29,456 nucleotides of DNA, taken from the IMG/VR virus record IMGVR_UViG_3300033388_003578, positions 1 through 29,456 of that record; one strand, written 5' to 3'. The notes beneath the pieces are model-generated. The model did no database searches and had not been told where the DNA came from. It worked only from the letters and a program-made list of their open reading frames with translations. Origin of the DNA: a virus. Position numbers and translations under genes: made by a program. This document shows positions 1-6,359 of the stretch, piece after piece (the first letter of the stretch is position 1; each line of letters starts with the position of its first letter).

Positions 1-114
1 AACAACGGCGGCCAACAGAACAACGGCGGCCAACAGAACAACGGCGGCCAACAGAACAACGGCGGCCAACAGAACAACGGCGGCCAACAGAACAACGGCG
101 GCCAACAGAACAAC
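1..114 (+). repeat. 18-bp tandem repeat, six copies plus a partial one
   Basis: The unit AACAACGGCGGCCAACAG occurs six times without a mismatch from 1 to 108, followed by AACAAC at 109-114. The unit is a multiple of three, so gain or loss of copies keeps the reading frame. The array probably continues to the left of the window. Perfect identity, including third codon positions, indicates recent expansion or slippage. Confidence 0.95.
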
Positions 115-168
115 CCTCAAGGCCACCAACAAGCCGACCAAAGCTTTTTAAATAACGGTCAAGGCTAA
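1..168 (+). CDS. C-terminal end of a protein with NNGGQQ repeats (partial)
   Basis: Frame 1 is open from the first base to TAA at 166-168. The visible 55 residues are six copies of N-N-G-G-Q-Q followed by a short tail that ends in S-F-L-N-N-G-Q-G. This is a low-complexity, uncharged, probably disordered C-terminus. The N-terminal functional domain lies outside the window, so no function can be assigned. It lies just upstream of replication genes on the same strand. Single-stranded DNA-binding proteins often carry Gly/Asn/Gln-rich tails, but the acidic D-D-x-I-P-F type tip expected of SSB is absent, so that identification is only a guess. Confidence 0.7.
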   Translation, partial: NNGGQQNNGGQQNNGGQQNNGGQQNNGGQQNNGGQQNNPQGHQQADQSFLNNGQG

Positions 169-177
169 CCACTAACC

Positions 178-199
178 GCTCGCCCTTCACGGGGCGGGC
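178..199 (+). terminator. Hairpin between the repeat protein and the next gene
   Basis: GCTCGCCC (178-185) pairs with GGGCGGGC (192-199), with one G-T pair and a 6-base loop. It lies 10 bases after the upstream stop codon and 10 bases before the next ATG. No real T-run follows, only ATTT, so it may be a weak terminator, a processing site or a structure that limits translation of the next gene. Confidence 0.3.
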
Positions 200-209
200 T
201 AGGGCATTT

Positions 210-533
210 ATGAAATACTTTGTCCCCGGAAAGGAAAGCGAGGAAGTCGTCGACCTGATCCTCTCCCTTGTTCGCGTAGAGAACGAGGACCAAAAGGCGG
301 CGCTATATGACCACCTTTGTCGCGGCAGTACGCCCACGACCGCGTCGCTCCTTAACGGGTGCAAATTGTCAAATTTTAACAGAACGCTCGCACGAGTCTC
401 GGACGCATTCGAAACGTTTGAGAAGCTATTCGAGATCAAGAACCGAAAGCCAACCGGCAAAAAGAAACCGCATGTCATGGACACACGTCTGCCCGGCATG
501 CACGCGCCAAACATAGGAGAGTTAAACCCATGA
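210..533 (+). CDS. PapB-like small helix-turn-helix regulator
   Basis: This 107-residue protein has a central part (about residues 25-70) resembling the PapB/FocB adhesin-regulator family: an amphipathic helix with D-Q-K-A-A-L-Y-D-H-L, then a turn, then N-F-N-R-T-L-A-R-V, which matches the family recognition helix pattern (N/Y-F-S-x-x-L-x-R). PapB-type proteins bind DNA as oligomers. Phages carry related small regulators. The C-terminal 30 residues are basic and Pro-rich. The stop overlaps the next ATG (ATGA), so it is part of an operon with 530-799. A role in controlling early phage genes is inference. The assignment is by eye from the motif; a profile search against PF03333 would decide. 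Confidence 0.6.
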   Translation: MKYFVPGKESEEVVDLILSLVRVENEDQKAALYDHLCRGSTPTTASLLNGCKLSNFNRTLARVSDAFETFEKLFEIKNRKPTGKKKPHVMDTRLPGMHAPNIGELNP

Positions 534-799
534 GCGACATTGAATCAAGTGACGGGGGTGTGGTCATTACGGAAAACATAGAAGTTCAAGTCGAACTCAC
601 CCCCAAACGCCTCGCCGAGGTCTTCTGGGCGATGGGCGAAAACCAGCAAGCGGAATTTTTTAACGCGATCCCCTGCTACGCCCAAGGGCCCGCAGCCACC
701 GAGATCCAACTGGCTTGGGTTATCCAAAGTGACACGCTCAATAAAGATGGGCAAAAATTCCTGCGTGACATCGCCGACGCAGTGAACGGGAGAACTTAA
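530..799 (+). CDS. Conserved-type small phage protein, unknown function
   Basis: An 89-residue acidic protein, translationally coupled to both neighbours: ATGA overlap with the upstream gene and TAATG overlap with the downstream gene. The middle (about residues 22-50) reads L-T-P-K-R-L-A-E-V-F-W-A-M, then E-F-F-N-A-I, a pattern seen in small early phage proteins that I cannot tie to a function. No signal peptide, membrane segment or cysteine motif is visible. The coupling makes it a real gene. Confidence 0.7.
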   Translation: MSDIESSDGGVVITENIEVQVELTPKRLAEVFWAMGENQQAEFFNAIPCYAQGPAATEIQLAWVIQSDTLNKDGQKFLRDIADAVNGRT

Positions 800-1044
800 T
801 GCACTTTTTTAATATTAAAGGCAAGCAGCACCTCGACCTCGCGGGGGACCTCATCCTCACCCACAACGAGGAGCTAGTCTCGACGCGCAACAAGAGCGCG
901 GGACCTGCCAAGGTGACCGGTGCAAAGTATATTTTATTATCGACGTTGACTCGCTGGCAAAAAGTCAAAGCGACGTTCCGCGTCATTGGCCACGTCTGGG
1001 ATCGCGGCGAAGCGAAAGCCGCAGCTACTCGGTTTAAGTCATGA
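799..1044 (+). CDS. Small basic phage protein, unknown function
   Basis: An 81-residue protein, basic in its C-terminal half and predicted from its sequence to be mostly beta-stranded at the start (H-F-F-N-I-K-G-K). Its ATG shares one base with the upstream TAA and its end overlaps the polymerase ATG by 4 bases, so it is co-translated with the replication genes. I do not recognise the family. Confidence 0.65.
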   Translation: MHFFNIKGKQHLDLAGDLILTHNEELVSTRNKSAGPAKVTGAKYILLSTLTRWQKVKATFRVIGHVWDRGEAKAAATRFKS

Positions 1045-3830
1045 GAACGATCATCGCGGGCAGTCGCACGATCTCGGATGAGAAAATGCTTTATCGTGCG
1101 GTATGCGAGTGTGGGTGGCAAGTCACGACCGTGATCTCCGGGGGTGCACGGGGAGCTGACAAACTAGGGGAGCGCTTCGCAGAGGAGGTCTTCGCCCCCC
1201 TTGAAGTGTTCCCCGCGGACTGGTCTCGCGGCATAAATGCGGGCTTTGAACGTAACGCACACATGGCAAGCATTGCGGACGCCGCGATCGTGCTGTGGGA
1301 TGGGGTCAGTAAAGGATCGCAGCACATGATCCAAACGATGCGCTCCCTTGGGAAACCTGTGTATGTAATGTCTTCCCCCCAGGCACTCGAAGGGTTGCAC
1401 CAAACCCCCGCGGAGGACCTGCCTCCCGTACGCGGGATTTTTTGGGACGACCACTCCGAACGTGCAAACTTGCTCGAGGACATGGGGCGCCTAACTTCGA
1501 CCCCCGCACACAAGCTCCCCCTCCTCACGAAGATCCAAAACGTTGGGCTGACACACTCCACCGTGCTGGCGGACCTTGACTTCGAGGTCTATAGCGAGGC
1601 GGGGTACTACTTCGACGCAGCCGCAAAGAACGGCCTCGGACAGTGGCGCATTATCCCAGGGGCGCCGAAGGGCTGCTCCTCGGGGCTCTCCGCTGTAGGT
1701 GCGGTAAATTATGCAGCGCACCCGACGACCGAGGTCCTCATGATGGCGTACGACCTCAAGGACGGCATGGGCTCGCGCCTTTGGCTTCCGGGAATGCCGC
1801 CACCTCTGGACCTGTTTGCTTACATCGAACGGGGCGGGCTCGTCGCCGCTTGGAACTCGTCCTTTGAGTATTGGACCTGGAAATATGTTTGCACTTGCCG
1901 CATGGGCTGGCCAGAGCTCCCCTTCTGGCAGTTGCGAGACGACATGGCGAAGGCGATGGCGTTCGGCCTTCCTGCTAAACTTGAATACGCAGGCACTGCG
2001 CTCGACTCCGATGAACAAAAAGACAAGGACGGCATGCGGCTGATCAATAAGTTCTCAAAGCCGCAGAACCCACTCAAGTCAAAACCTAACCGCATGCGCA
2101 TTTTTGTGCAAGACGAACCCGTCGACGGCCCGAAGTTTTGCGGGTATAACGTGCAGGACATCGTCTCCGAGGCGTCCATCGCGGCACTTTGCCCGGACTT
2201 AAGCACCCACGAGGAGCAAGTGTGGCTATGTGACCAAGCGATCAACGTCCGGGGCATACAGATCGACCTCGAAGCGGTCGACGCGTTCATCGAGCTCGTG
2301 GAGCAAGCCCAAGTTAGATACCGGACGGAGTTGCAACAGATAACCGACAACGTGGTCATGGCCGAAAGCAAAGCCAAGGACATGCGCCTGTGGTGCAATG
2401 AGAGAGGCGCAGGCCTCTCATGTCTTGACGAAGACGCGGTCGACGCGGAGCTCGAGCGGGAAGACCTCGCCCCCAACGTTCGCCGCGTCCTTGAGATCCG
2501 CCAACTCTTGAGCTCCGCCGCCGTTAAAAAATTGTTTACTATGCGATTGAAGACCGGCCCGGACGGACGGATGCACGATGTCTTTTCGTATTGTGGGGCA
2601 CAAAAGACCTCGCGATGGGCTGGTCGTGACATACAGCCGCAGAACCTCCCCGCTAAGAGCCTTAAGGTCGCCAAGTGTCGATGCTGTGGCCACATCAAAC
2701 TCGCCATTGCCGGACAGTGCGTCTATTGCGGCGACCTAATTCAAGGGCAAGACCCGCACCCATGGGACGACGAAGCGGTCAACGAGGTGATCCGCGTCGC
2801 CAAACAAGGCGACCTCGACACATTCCAAGAACATTGGGGCGATCCCTTGACCGCGATCTCCGCGTGTATCCGGGGGCTTTTAACGTGCGCCCCATGCAAC
2901 GACCTGATCTGCTCTGACTTCTCCGCAATCGAGGCGGTCGTGCTGGCATTCATGTCCGGCTGTCAGTGGCGCATTGATGTGTTCAACACGCACGGCAAGA
3001 TCTACGAGATGAGTGCGGCCAAGATCTCGGGGATACCCTTCGAGGAGATAATGGCAAGCGCGGGATATCTGGACACAACCTCGCCAGAGTGGTGGGACGC
3101 CATCGTCGAGGGGGTGCATCACCATCTCCGCAAGACGATCGGCAAGGTGGCAGAATTGGCCTCAGGGTACCATGGCTGGATTGGCGCGTGGTGTAATTTT
3201 GGCGCCGACAAGTTCATGAACAACGACGAGATGAAAAAGGCGATCTTAAAGTGGCGGGAGGACTCCCCGGAGATCGTGGAGTTCTGGGGCGGCCAATACC
3301 GTCGCACCGGCTACCGTCAAACTAAACCCGAGCTTTATGGCGTCGAGGGCTGTGCGATCGCCGCGGTGCTTAACCCCGGCACGGTCTATCAGTTCCGTGA
3401 GTTGCAGTTCGGCGTCAAAGACAACATCCTATTTGTCCGACTGCCTTCGGGCCGGAGCATGACCTACCACGAGCCGGAGCTGTACGACACGACCGACCCG
3501 CTCGGCATCGCGATCAAACAATTGACCTTCATGGGCGTTTGTCCCAAAAGTAAAAAGTGGGTCCGTCGCGACACGTACGGCGGCAGGATGACAGAGAACA
3601 TCATTCAGGCGGTTGCGCGGGACATCCAAGCGAACGGCATCGTTCAGCTTGAGAAAGCGGGTTACAGTGTGGTCATACACGTACACGATGAAATAATAAG
3701 CGAAGTTAAACAAGGCACGGGCAGTGTTGAACATTTTGAAAGCATTATGTCAACGATGCCCGATTGGTGCGCGCATTGGCCGGTTAAAGCAAAAGGCGGA
3801 TGGCGCGGAATGCGATACAAGAAGGACTAA
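1041..3830 (+). CDS. SLOG (DUF2493/YspA-like) domain fused to a family A DNA polymerase with 3'-5' exonuclease
   Basis: A 929-residue replicative polymerase. Residues 1-112 form a complete SLOG/DUF2493 domain (G-S-R-T near residue 7, S-G-G-A-R-G-A-D at 33-40, F-P-A-D-W near 57-61, R-N at 71-72, W-D-G-x-S-K-G-S at 86-93). Residues 170-380 are a DnaQ-like exonuclease with D180-F-E182, N272-S-S-F-E276 and Y369-N-V-Q-D373. The polymerase domain follows: S-R-W-A-G-R and Q-P-Q-N-L-P (524-537), motif A D626-F-S-A-I-E631, motif B R697-x4-K702 to G-Y710, and motif C H882-D883-E884. A four-cysteine zinc-ribbon-like insert (C546, C549, C560, C563) lies between the first motif and motif A. The Arg usual after motif A I-E-A is Val633. 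Its ATG overlaps the upstream stop by 4 bases. Polymerase identity is secure; the role of the SLOG part is unknown. Confidence 0.95.
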   Translation: MRTIIAGSRTISDEKMLYRAVCECGWQVTTVISGGARGADKLGERFAEEVFAPLEVFPADWSRGINAGFERNAHMASIADAAIVLWDGVSKGSQHMIQTMRSLGKPVYVMSSPQALEGLHQTPAEDLPPVRGIFWDDHSERANLLEDMGRLTSTPAHKLPLLTKIQNVGLTHSTVLADLDFEVYSEAGYYFDAAAKNGLGQWRIIPGAPKGCSSGLSAVGAVNYAAHPTTEVLMMAYDLKDGMGSRLWLPGMPPPLDLFAYIERGGLVAAWNSSFEYWTWKYVCTCRMGWPELPFWQLRDDMAKAMAFGLPAKLEYAGTALDSDEQKDKDGMRLINKFSKPQNPLKSKPNRMRIFVQDEPVDGPKFCGYNVQDIVSEASIAALCPDLSTHEEQVWLCDQAINVRGIQIDLEAVDAFIELVEQAQVRYRTELQQITDNVVMAESKAKDMRLWCNERGAGLSCLDEDAVDAELEREDLAPNVRRVLEIRQLLSSAAVKKLFTMRLKTGPDGRMHDVFSYCGAQKTSRWAGRDIQPQNLPAKSLKVAKCRCCGHIKLAIAGQCVYCGDLIQGQDPHPWDDEAVNEVIRVAKQGDLDTFQEHWGDPLTAISACIRGLLTCAPCNDLICSDFSAIEAVVLAFMSGCQWRIDVFNTHGKIYEMSAAKISGIPFEEIMASAGYLDTTSPEWWDAIVEGVHHHLRKTIGKVAELASGYHGWIGAWCNFGADKFMNNDEMKKAILKWREDSPEIVEFWGGQYRRTGYRQTKPELYGVEGCAIAAVLNPGTVYQFRELQFGVKDNILFVRLPSGRSMTYHEPELYDTTDPLGIAIKQLTFMGVCPKSKKWVRRDTYGGRMTENIIQAVARDIQANGIVQLEKAGYSVVIHVHDEIISEVKQGTGSVEHFESIMSTMPDWCAHWPVKAKGGWRGMRYKKD

Positions 3831-3835
3831 ACTAA

Positions 3836-4024
3836 ATGGCTAAAATAAAATATAAATGCGCAGTGAACGGGTGTGTCTCCCTGAACGCTATGTGCGGCGC
3901 GATAAAGTGCGGGAGTGACTCAATTTGTGGAGCTCACGGAAACACTAGATGGGTACATAAACGCGCCCCGGATTGGTCCATGGAAAAAGGACTTGCCGCC
4001 CTAAAAGGTGAGCGCATCACATGA
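3836..4024 (+). CDS. Small cysteine-rich protein, unknown function
   Basis: A 62-residue protein starting 5 bases after the polymerase stop and overlapping the next ATG by 4 bases. It has five cysteines in the N-terminal half (C8, C13, C20, C25, C31) and a basic, Trp-containing tail. The cysteine spacing suggests a metal site or small zinc finger, but it does not match a finger type I can name. Its position suggests a role close to replication (inference). Confidence 0.65.
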   Translation: MAKIKYKCAVNGCVSLNAMCGAIKCGSDSICGAHGNTRWVHKRAPDWSMEKGLAALKGERIT

Positions 4025-4278
4025 GAACACTTGACGAGATAACGACAGCGGTGCGCCGCAACGAGCCCGTAACCACCGAGGAGATGCGCCTCGCGATCGT
4101 GGCCTACGATGTGTTGTTGGCGCGATTTAACATTGAGCAATACCCGAAGCTCATGCACGAGTACTTTATCGCAGGGGACGCACCGCTCGACGAGTACGTG
4201 GGGGGTGCGAACAATCCCGACAACCCTGACGCGGTCGAGTGGCACAAAAACACCATCGGCACTGTTGACACTCGGTAA
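4021..4278 (+). CDS. Acidic small phage protein, unknown function
   Basis: An 85-residue acidic protein, mostly helical in appearance: R-T-L-D-E-I, then E-E-M-R-L-A-I-V-A-Y-D-V-L. Its ATG overlaps the upstream stop (ATGA). Proteins of this length and opening pattern occur in early regions of marine tailed phages, but no function is known to me. It ends 41 bases before the P-loop gene, the first real gap in this operon. Confidence 0.65.
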   Translation: MRTLDEITTAVRRNEPVTTEEMRLAIVAYDVLLARFNIEQYPKLMHEYFIAGDAPLDEYVGGANNPDNPDAVEWHKNTIGTVDTR

Positions 4279-4319
4279 ATTAACGTCTATCGTTAAGGCT
4301 CACCAATTAGGAGAACGAC

Positions 4320-4724
4320 ATGCAACACTTTTTTGATCAAGGTAAAGTAATTATAATCACAGGGGCGGAGGGGTCCGGCAAGTCCTCTCTCGCCGAGGCT
4401 CTCGCGCGGAGCTTGGGGGCGAGCCTCGCACGCATAACCATGCTGGACTTTAGGGTCCCGGCGCGTAACGTGGGCTGGGCTCTCACTGACACCGTGATCG
4501 TTGAGGGGTTCCGCCCACGTCGGGAGTGTGACAAAGCCCGGGCGAGGGCACTAGCGGTGGAACGCACCATAGTCGTTAAGGAGGAGGGCATGGCTGACCG
4601 CGAGGTGCCACCCCCTAACTTCATTTTTGTCTCGGACGGCGAGGACATGCTTAAACTAGACCAGCACGATCGGCGGTTTATGGCCATCCACATCGGACCC
4701 GCGGAGGCACCATGCGGCACTTAA
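4320..4724 (+). CDS. Minimal P-loop ATPase resembling the ends of an SF3/D5-type helicase
   Basis: A 134-residue protein preceded by TTAGGAG, a good ribosome site 6-7 bases before the ATG. Walker A is G15-x4-G-K-S-S23. A weak Walker-B-like strand is T-V-I-V-E-G at 58-63. The C-terminal part reads P-N100-F-I-F-V-S-D, then L-D-Q-H-D117-R-R-F120, which matches the sensor-1 Asn and D-R-R-F arginine motif of phage primase-helicases of the D5/DUF5906 type. Those proteins are much longer, so this is either a reduced, stand-alone ATPase or a degraded remnant. It follows the polymerase, which fits a DNA-transaction role. Known family features are the motifs; the reduced-helicase reading is inference. 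Confidence 0.65.
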   Translation: MQHFFDQGKVIIITGAEGSGKSSLAEALARSLGASLARITMLDFRVPARNVGWALTDTVIVEGFRPRRECDKARARALAVERTIVVKEEGMADREVPPPNFIFVSDGEDMLKLDQHDRRFMAIHIGPAEAPCGT

Positions 4725-4978
4725 CCGAACACGGGAGGGGGATACTCGCGATCGCCGTGGCCCTTCTCATCATCATGGGGGTGGAGGTGCGATTCCTTGG
4801 TAGTCTCGCGGAGGACGAGGAGAAAATCTTCGAGGACTATTGCAATATGGTCGACCTCCATAGTCAGAGCAGCGGCGAGAACGGGTGGCCAGATTATAAG
4901 AAACAGTACCTAAAGTTGTGTATGCCTGATGATGTGACGGAGGAAAGGGGCGCGGCGCCTCCCTCGTCGGGGGGCTAG
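4712..4978 (+). CDS. Small single-pass membrane protein, unknown function
   Basis: An 88-residue protein whose ATG lies inside the end of the P-loop gene (13-base overlap). Residues about 11-29 form one hydrophobic membrane segment. The rest is acidic with Y-C-N-M-V near 43-47 and W-P-D-Y-K-K near 59-64, a pattern I have seen in small tailed-phage proteins of unknown role. It has no lipobox, so it is not an obvious outer spanin. It is the last gene of the plus-strand operon, directly before the terminator. Confidence 0.65.
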   Translation: MRHLTEHGRGILAIAVALLIIMGVEVRFLGSLAEDEEKIFEDYCNMVDLHSQSSGENGWPDYKKQYLKLCMPDDVTEERGAAPPSSGG

Positions 4979-5014
4979 GGGTCGCGCGTTCGTAAATACG
5001 GGCCCTAGTTTTTT
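4971..5014 (+). terminator. Rho-independent terminator between converging operons
   Basis: CTAGGG (4975-4980) pairs with CCCTAG (5003-5008), followed directly by six T (5009-5014). GGGG before the stem can extend it by G-U pairs with the T-run. The loop is long (22 bases). The stop codon of the plus-strand gene (4976-4978) lies in the left arm, and the minus-strand operon ends at 5005 in the right arm, so the structure sits exactly at the convergence of the two operons. Confidence 0.65.
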
Positions 5015-5325
5015 GTCAAAACTTGTTTAAGCAGTCCTTTAATTTCTAACAGTTGCGAGTCTATGTGCTCGATCTTCTGCACCCACACGCCCGTGGACAG
5101 TTCGAAGAACTCCCGTATCTGTGACTGGGTCATGTACTCCGTGCGAAGGACGGTGTCCGCGTCTTCCATCATTTTGCGGAGCTCGTCCAGCCGATCCCAC
5201 ATCGCGCGCTCACTGCTCCGGTGCCTTGCCTCGGAGGTCTGCTTGTTCGCGACGACAAAGGAAGCGATGATCGCCCCCACCGCCACGGTTACTGCCACAA
5301 TTGCGATTAACATCTCGTTACTCAT
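5005..5325 (-). CDS. Membrane-anchored coiled-coil protein of the lysis module (spanin-like candidate)
   Basis: A 106-residue protein with an N-terminal membrane segment (about residues 4-25) and a charged helical remainder with heptad-like leucines (about 40-103). This is the layout of an inner-membrane spanin or a small holin-associated protein. It follows endolysin and holin with a 4-base overlap and is the last gene of the late operon. I found no lipobox-bearing partner nested in another frame, so a classical two-component spanin is not demonstrated. Function is by position and topology only. Confidence 0.6.
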   Translation of the reverse strand: MSNEMLIAIVAVTVAVGAIIASFVVANKQTSEARHRSSERAMWDRLDELRKMMEDADTVLRTEYMTQSQIREFFELSTGVWVQKIEHIDSQLLEIKGLLKQVLTKN

Positions 5326-5831
5326 GGGCGACCCCCCGTAAGCATGCCCGTTTTCTGAGCGGAGCTGCGAGTGGTGCCATTAAAGAACGCCAGCGACCCA
5401 AGCCATGCGGTCAACACCGACCCGAATAGTGTGTCGATGAGCCGCACGTTACCCGTTGGTATTGTGACAAACATCAACGCCGCCGCGAAGGAGATCACCG
5501 CAACAGTCAAGGAGATGCAAATAAACGCGGGCATCTTAGAATGTTGGTGCGTGGTTCGGGCGTGCTGCACGTCGCCGATCTCCGTGGCAGTTAACTCGTT
5601 GGAGAGCTCACGCATTCGGATCTTAAACGAGTTATTAGCCTGTTTAACCTTGAGCATGACCTCGGGGCTCGCCGCTTCGATTGCTTCGGCCATTTGCGTC
5701 TCGTCCGCCACCGGCTGGCCTGTAGCGTCTGCCACTGCCTTGAGTGCTAACTGCGGCAAAGTCGCACCGCCTGACAACACCGCCATCGCTAAGTCCGGCG
5801 CGTACTCTTTTAATTTATTTAACCAGTTCAT
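5322..5831 (-). CDS. Holin of the 3TM (GTA-holin-like) type
   Basis: A 169-residue protein. It has an amphipathic/hydrophobic N-terminal stretch (about 10-35), a charged middle, and two clear membrane segments near residues 100-122 and 131-152. This resembles the Holin 3TM family found next to endolysins in phages and gene transfer agents. The role would be to permeabilise the inner membrane and release endolysin. It overlaps the endolysin stop by 4 bases upstream and the next gene by 4 bases downstream. Family assignment is by length, topology and context. Confidence 0.75.
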   Translation of the reverse strand: MNWLNKLKEYAPDLAMAVLSGGATLPQLALKAVADATGQPVADETQMAEAIEAASPEVMLKVKQANNSFKIRMRELSNELTATEIGDVQHARTTHQHSKMPAFICISLTVAVISFAAALMFVTIPTGNVRLIDTLFGSVLTAWLGSLAFFNGTTRSSAQKTGMLTGGRP

Positions 5832-6358
5832 AGTCTCACCCTATTTTTAAGCCACCCATATACAAACCGTTCGTCTTTCTCGCGACGTTCGGCCAGTTCG
5901 ATATACTTAGCGCCCTGCATGCAGTTGAGCGCCTTGACGAGCGTCTCCTCGTCGCGTGTGTCGAGGTACGCGCGCAGAGCTCGAATTGTTGCGGGGCCTA
6001 TGCCGCCGTCGACCGCAAGATCCCCGTACAGAGTGCCGCCTTTGTTAAATACGTTAAGGCAACGTTGCAAAAGTTTGCTAGCACGACCGGTGCCCATGTT
6101 CACACCTGTGTCGACGACTTCCTCACAAACCGCCGGGCTGAGCGCGAGCAGGTCGTCCGCTTTCACTTTGTCCCAATATCGTGCCGAGTAAATGTCGAAC
6201 GCATTGACGCGAGTCAAGTCGCGCATGCTGCCGGAGTAGCCAAACTGGCGGGCAACCGCGACAGTTATGCCGAAGTTAGTCTCGCCGCCCGAGTCGCTAG
6301 GGTCGTTACTGTAACCGCCCTCTGCGGCCAGTATGTTGCCAATTATCTTAGTTTTCAT
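5828..6358 (-). CDS. Endolysin, glycoside hydrolase 108 muramidase
   Basis: A 176-residue lysozyme-type endolysin. The GH108 signature is clear: E13-G-G-Y-S-N-D-P-x-D-x-G-G-E-T-N-F-G-I-T, where E13 is the expected catalytic acid. The second half (about 95-176) contains the family peptidoglycan-binding region (D-G-G-I-G-P-A-T near 115-122). It has no signal peptide, so release depends on the adjacent holin. It starts 1 base after the tail spike stop. Length is normal for the family. Confidence 0.92.
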   Translation of the reverse strand: MKTKIIGNILAAEGGYSNDPSDSGGETNFGITVAVARQFGYSGSMRDLTRVNAFDIYSARYWDKVKADDLLALSPAVCEEVVDTGVNMGTGRASKLLQRCLNVFNKGGTLYGDLAVDGGIGPATIRALRAYLDTRDEETLVKALNCMQGAKYIELAERREKDERFVYGWLKNRVRL

Positions 6359-6359
6359 T

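Noticed and set aside
1-114. Possible CRISPR array
   Set aside because: The 18-base units are contiguous with no spacers and translate as NNGGQQ.
1820-2707. A 295-codon minus-strand open frame
   Set aside because: It is opposite the DNA polymerase and is low-complexity Ser/Arg-rich.
5005-5325. Nested outer spanin
   Set aside because: No lipobox was seen in the other frames of this gene.
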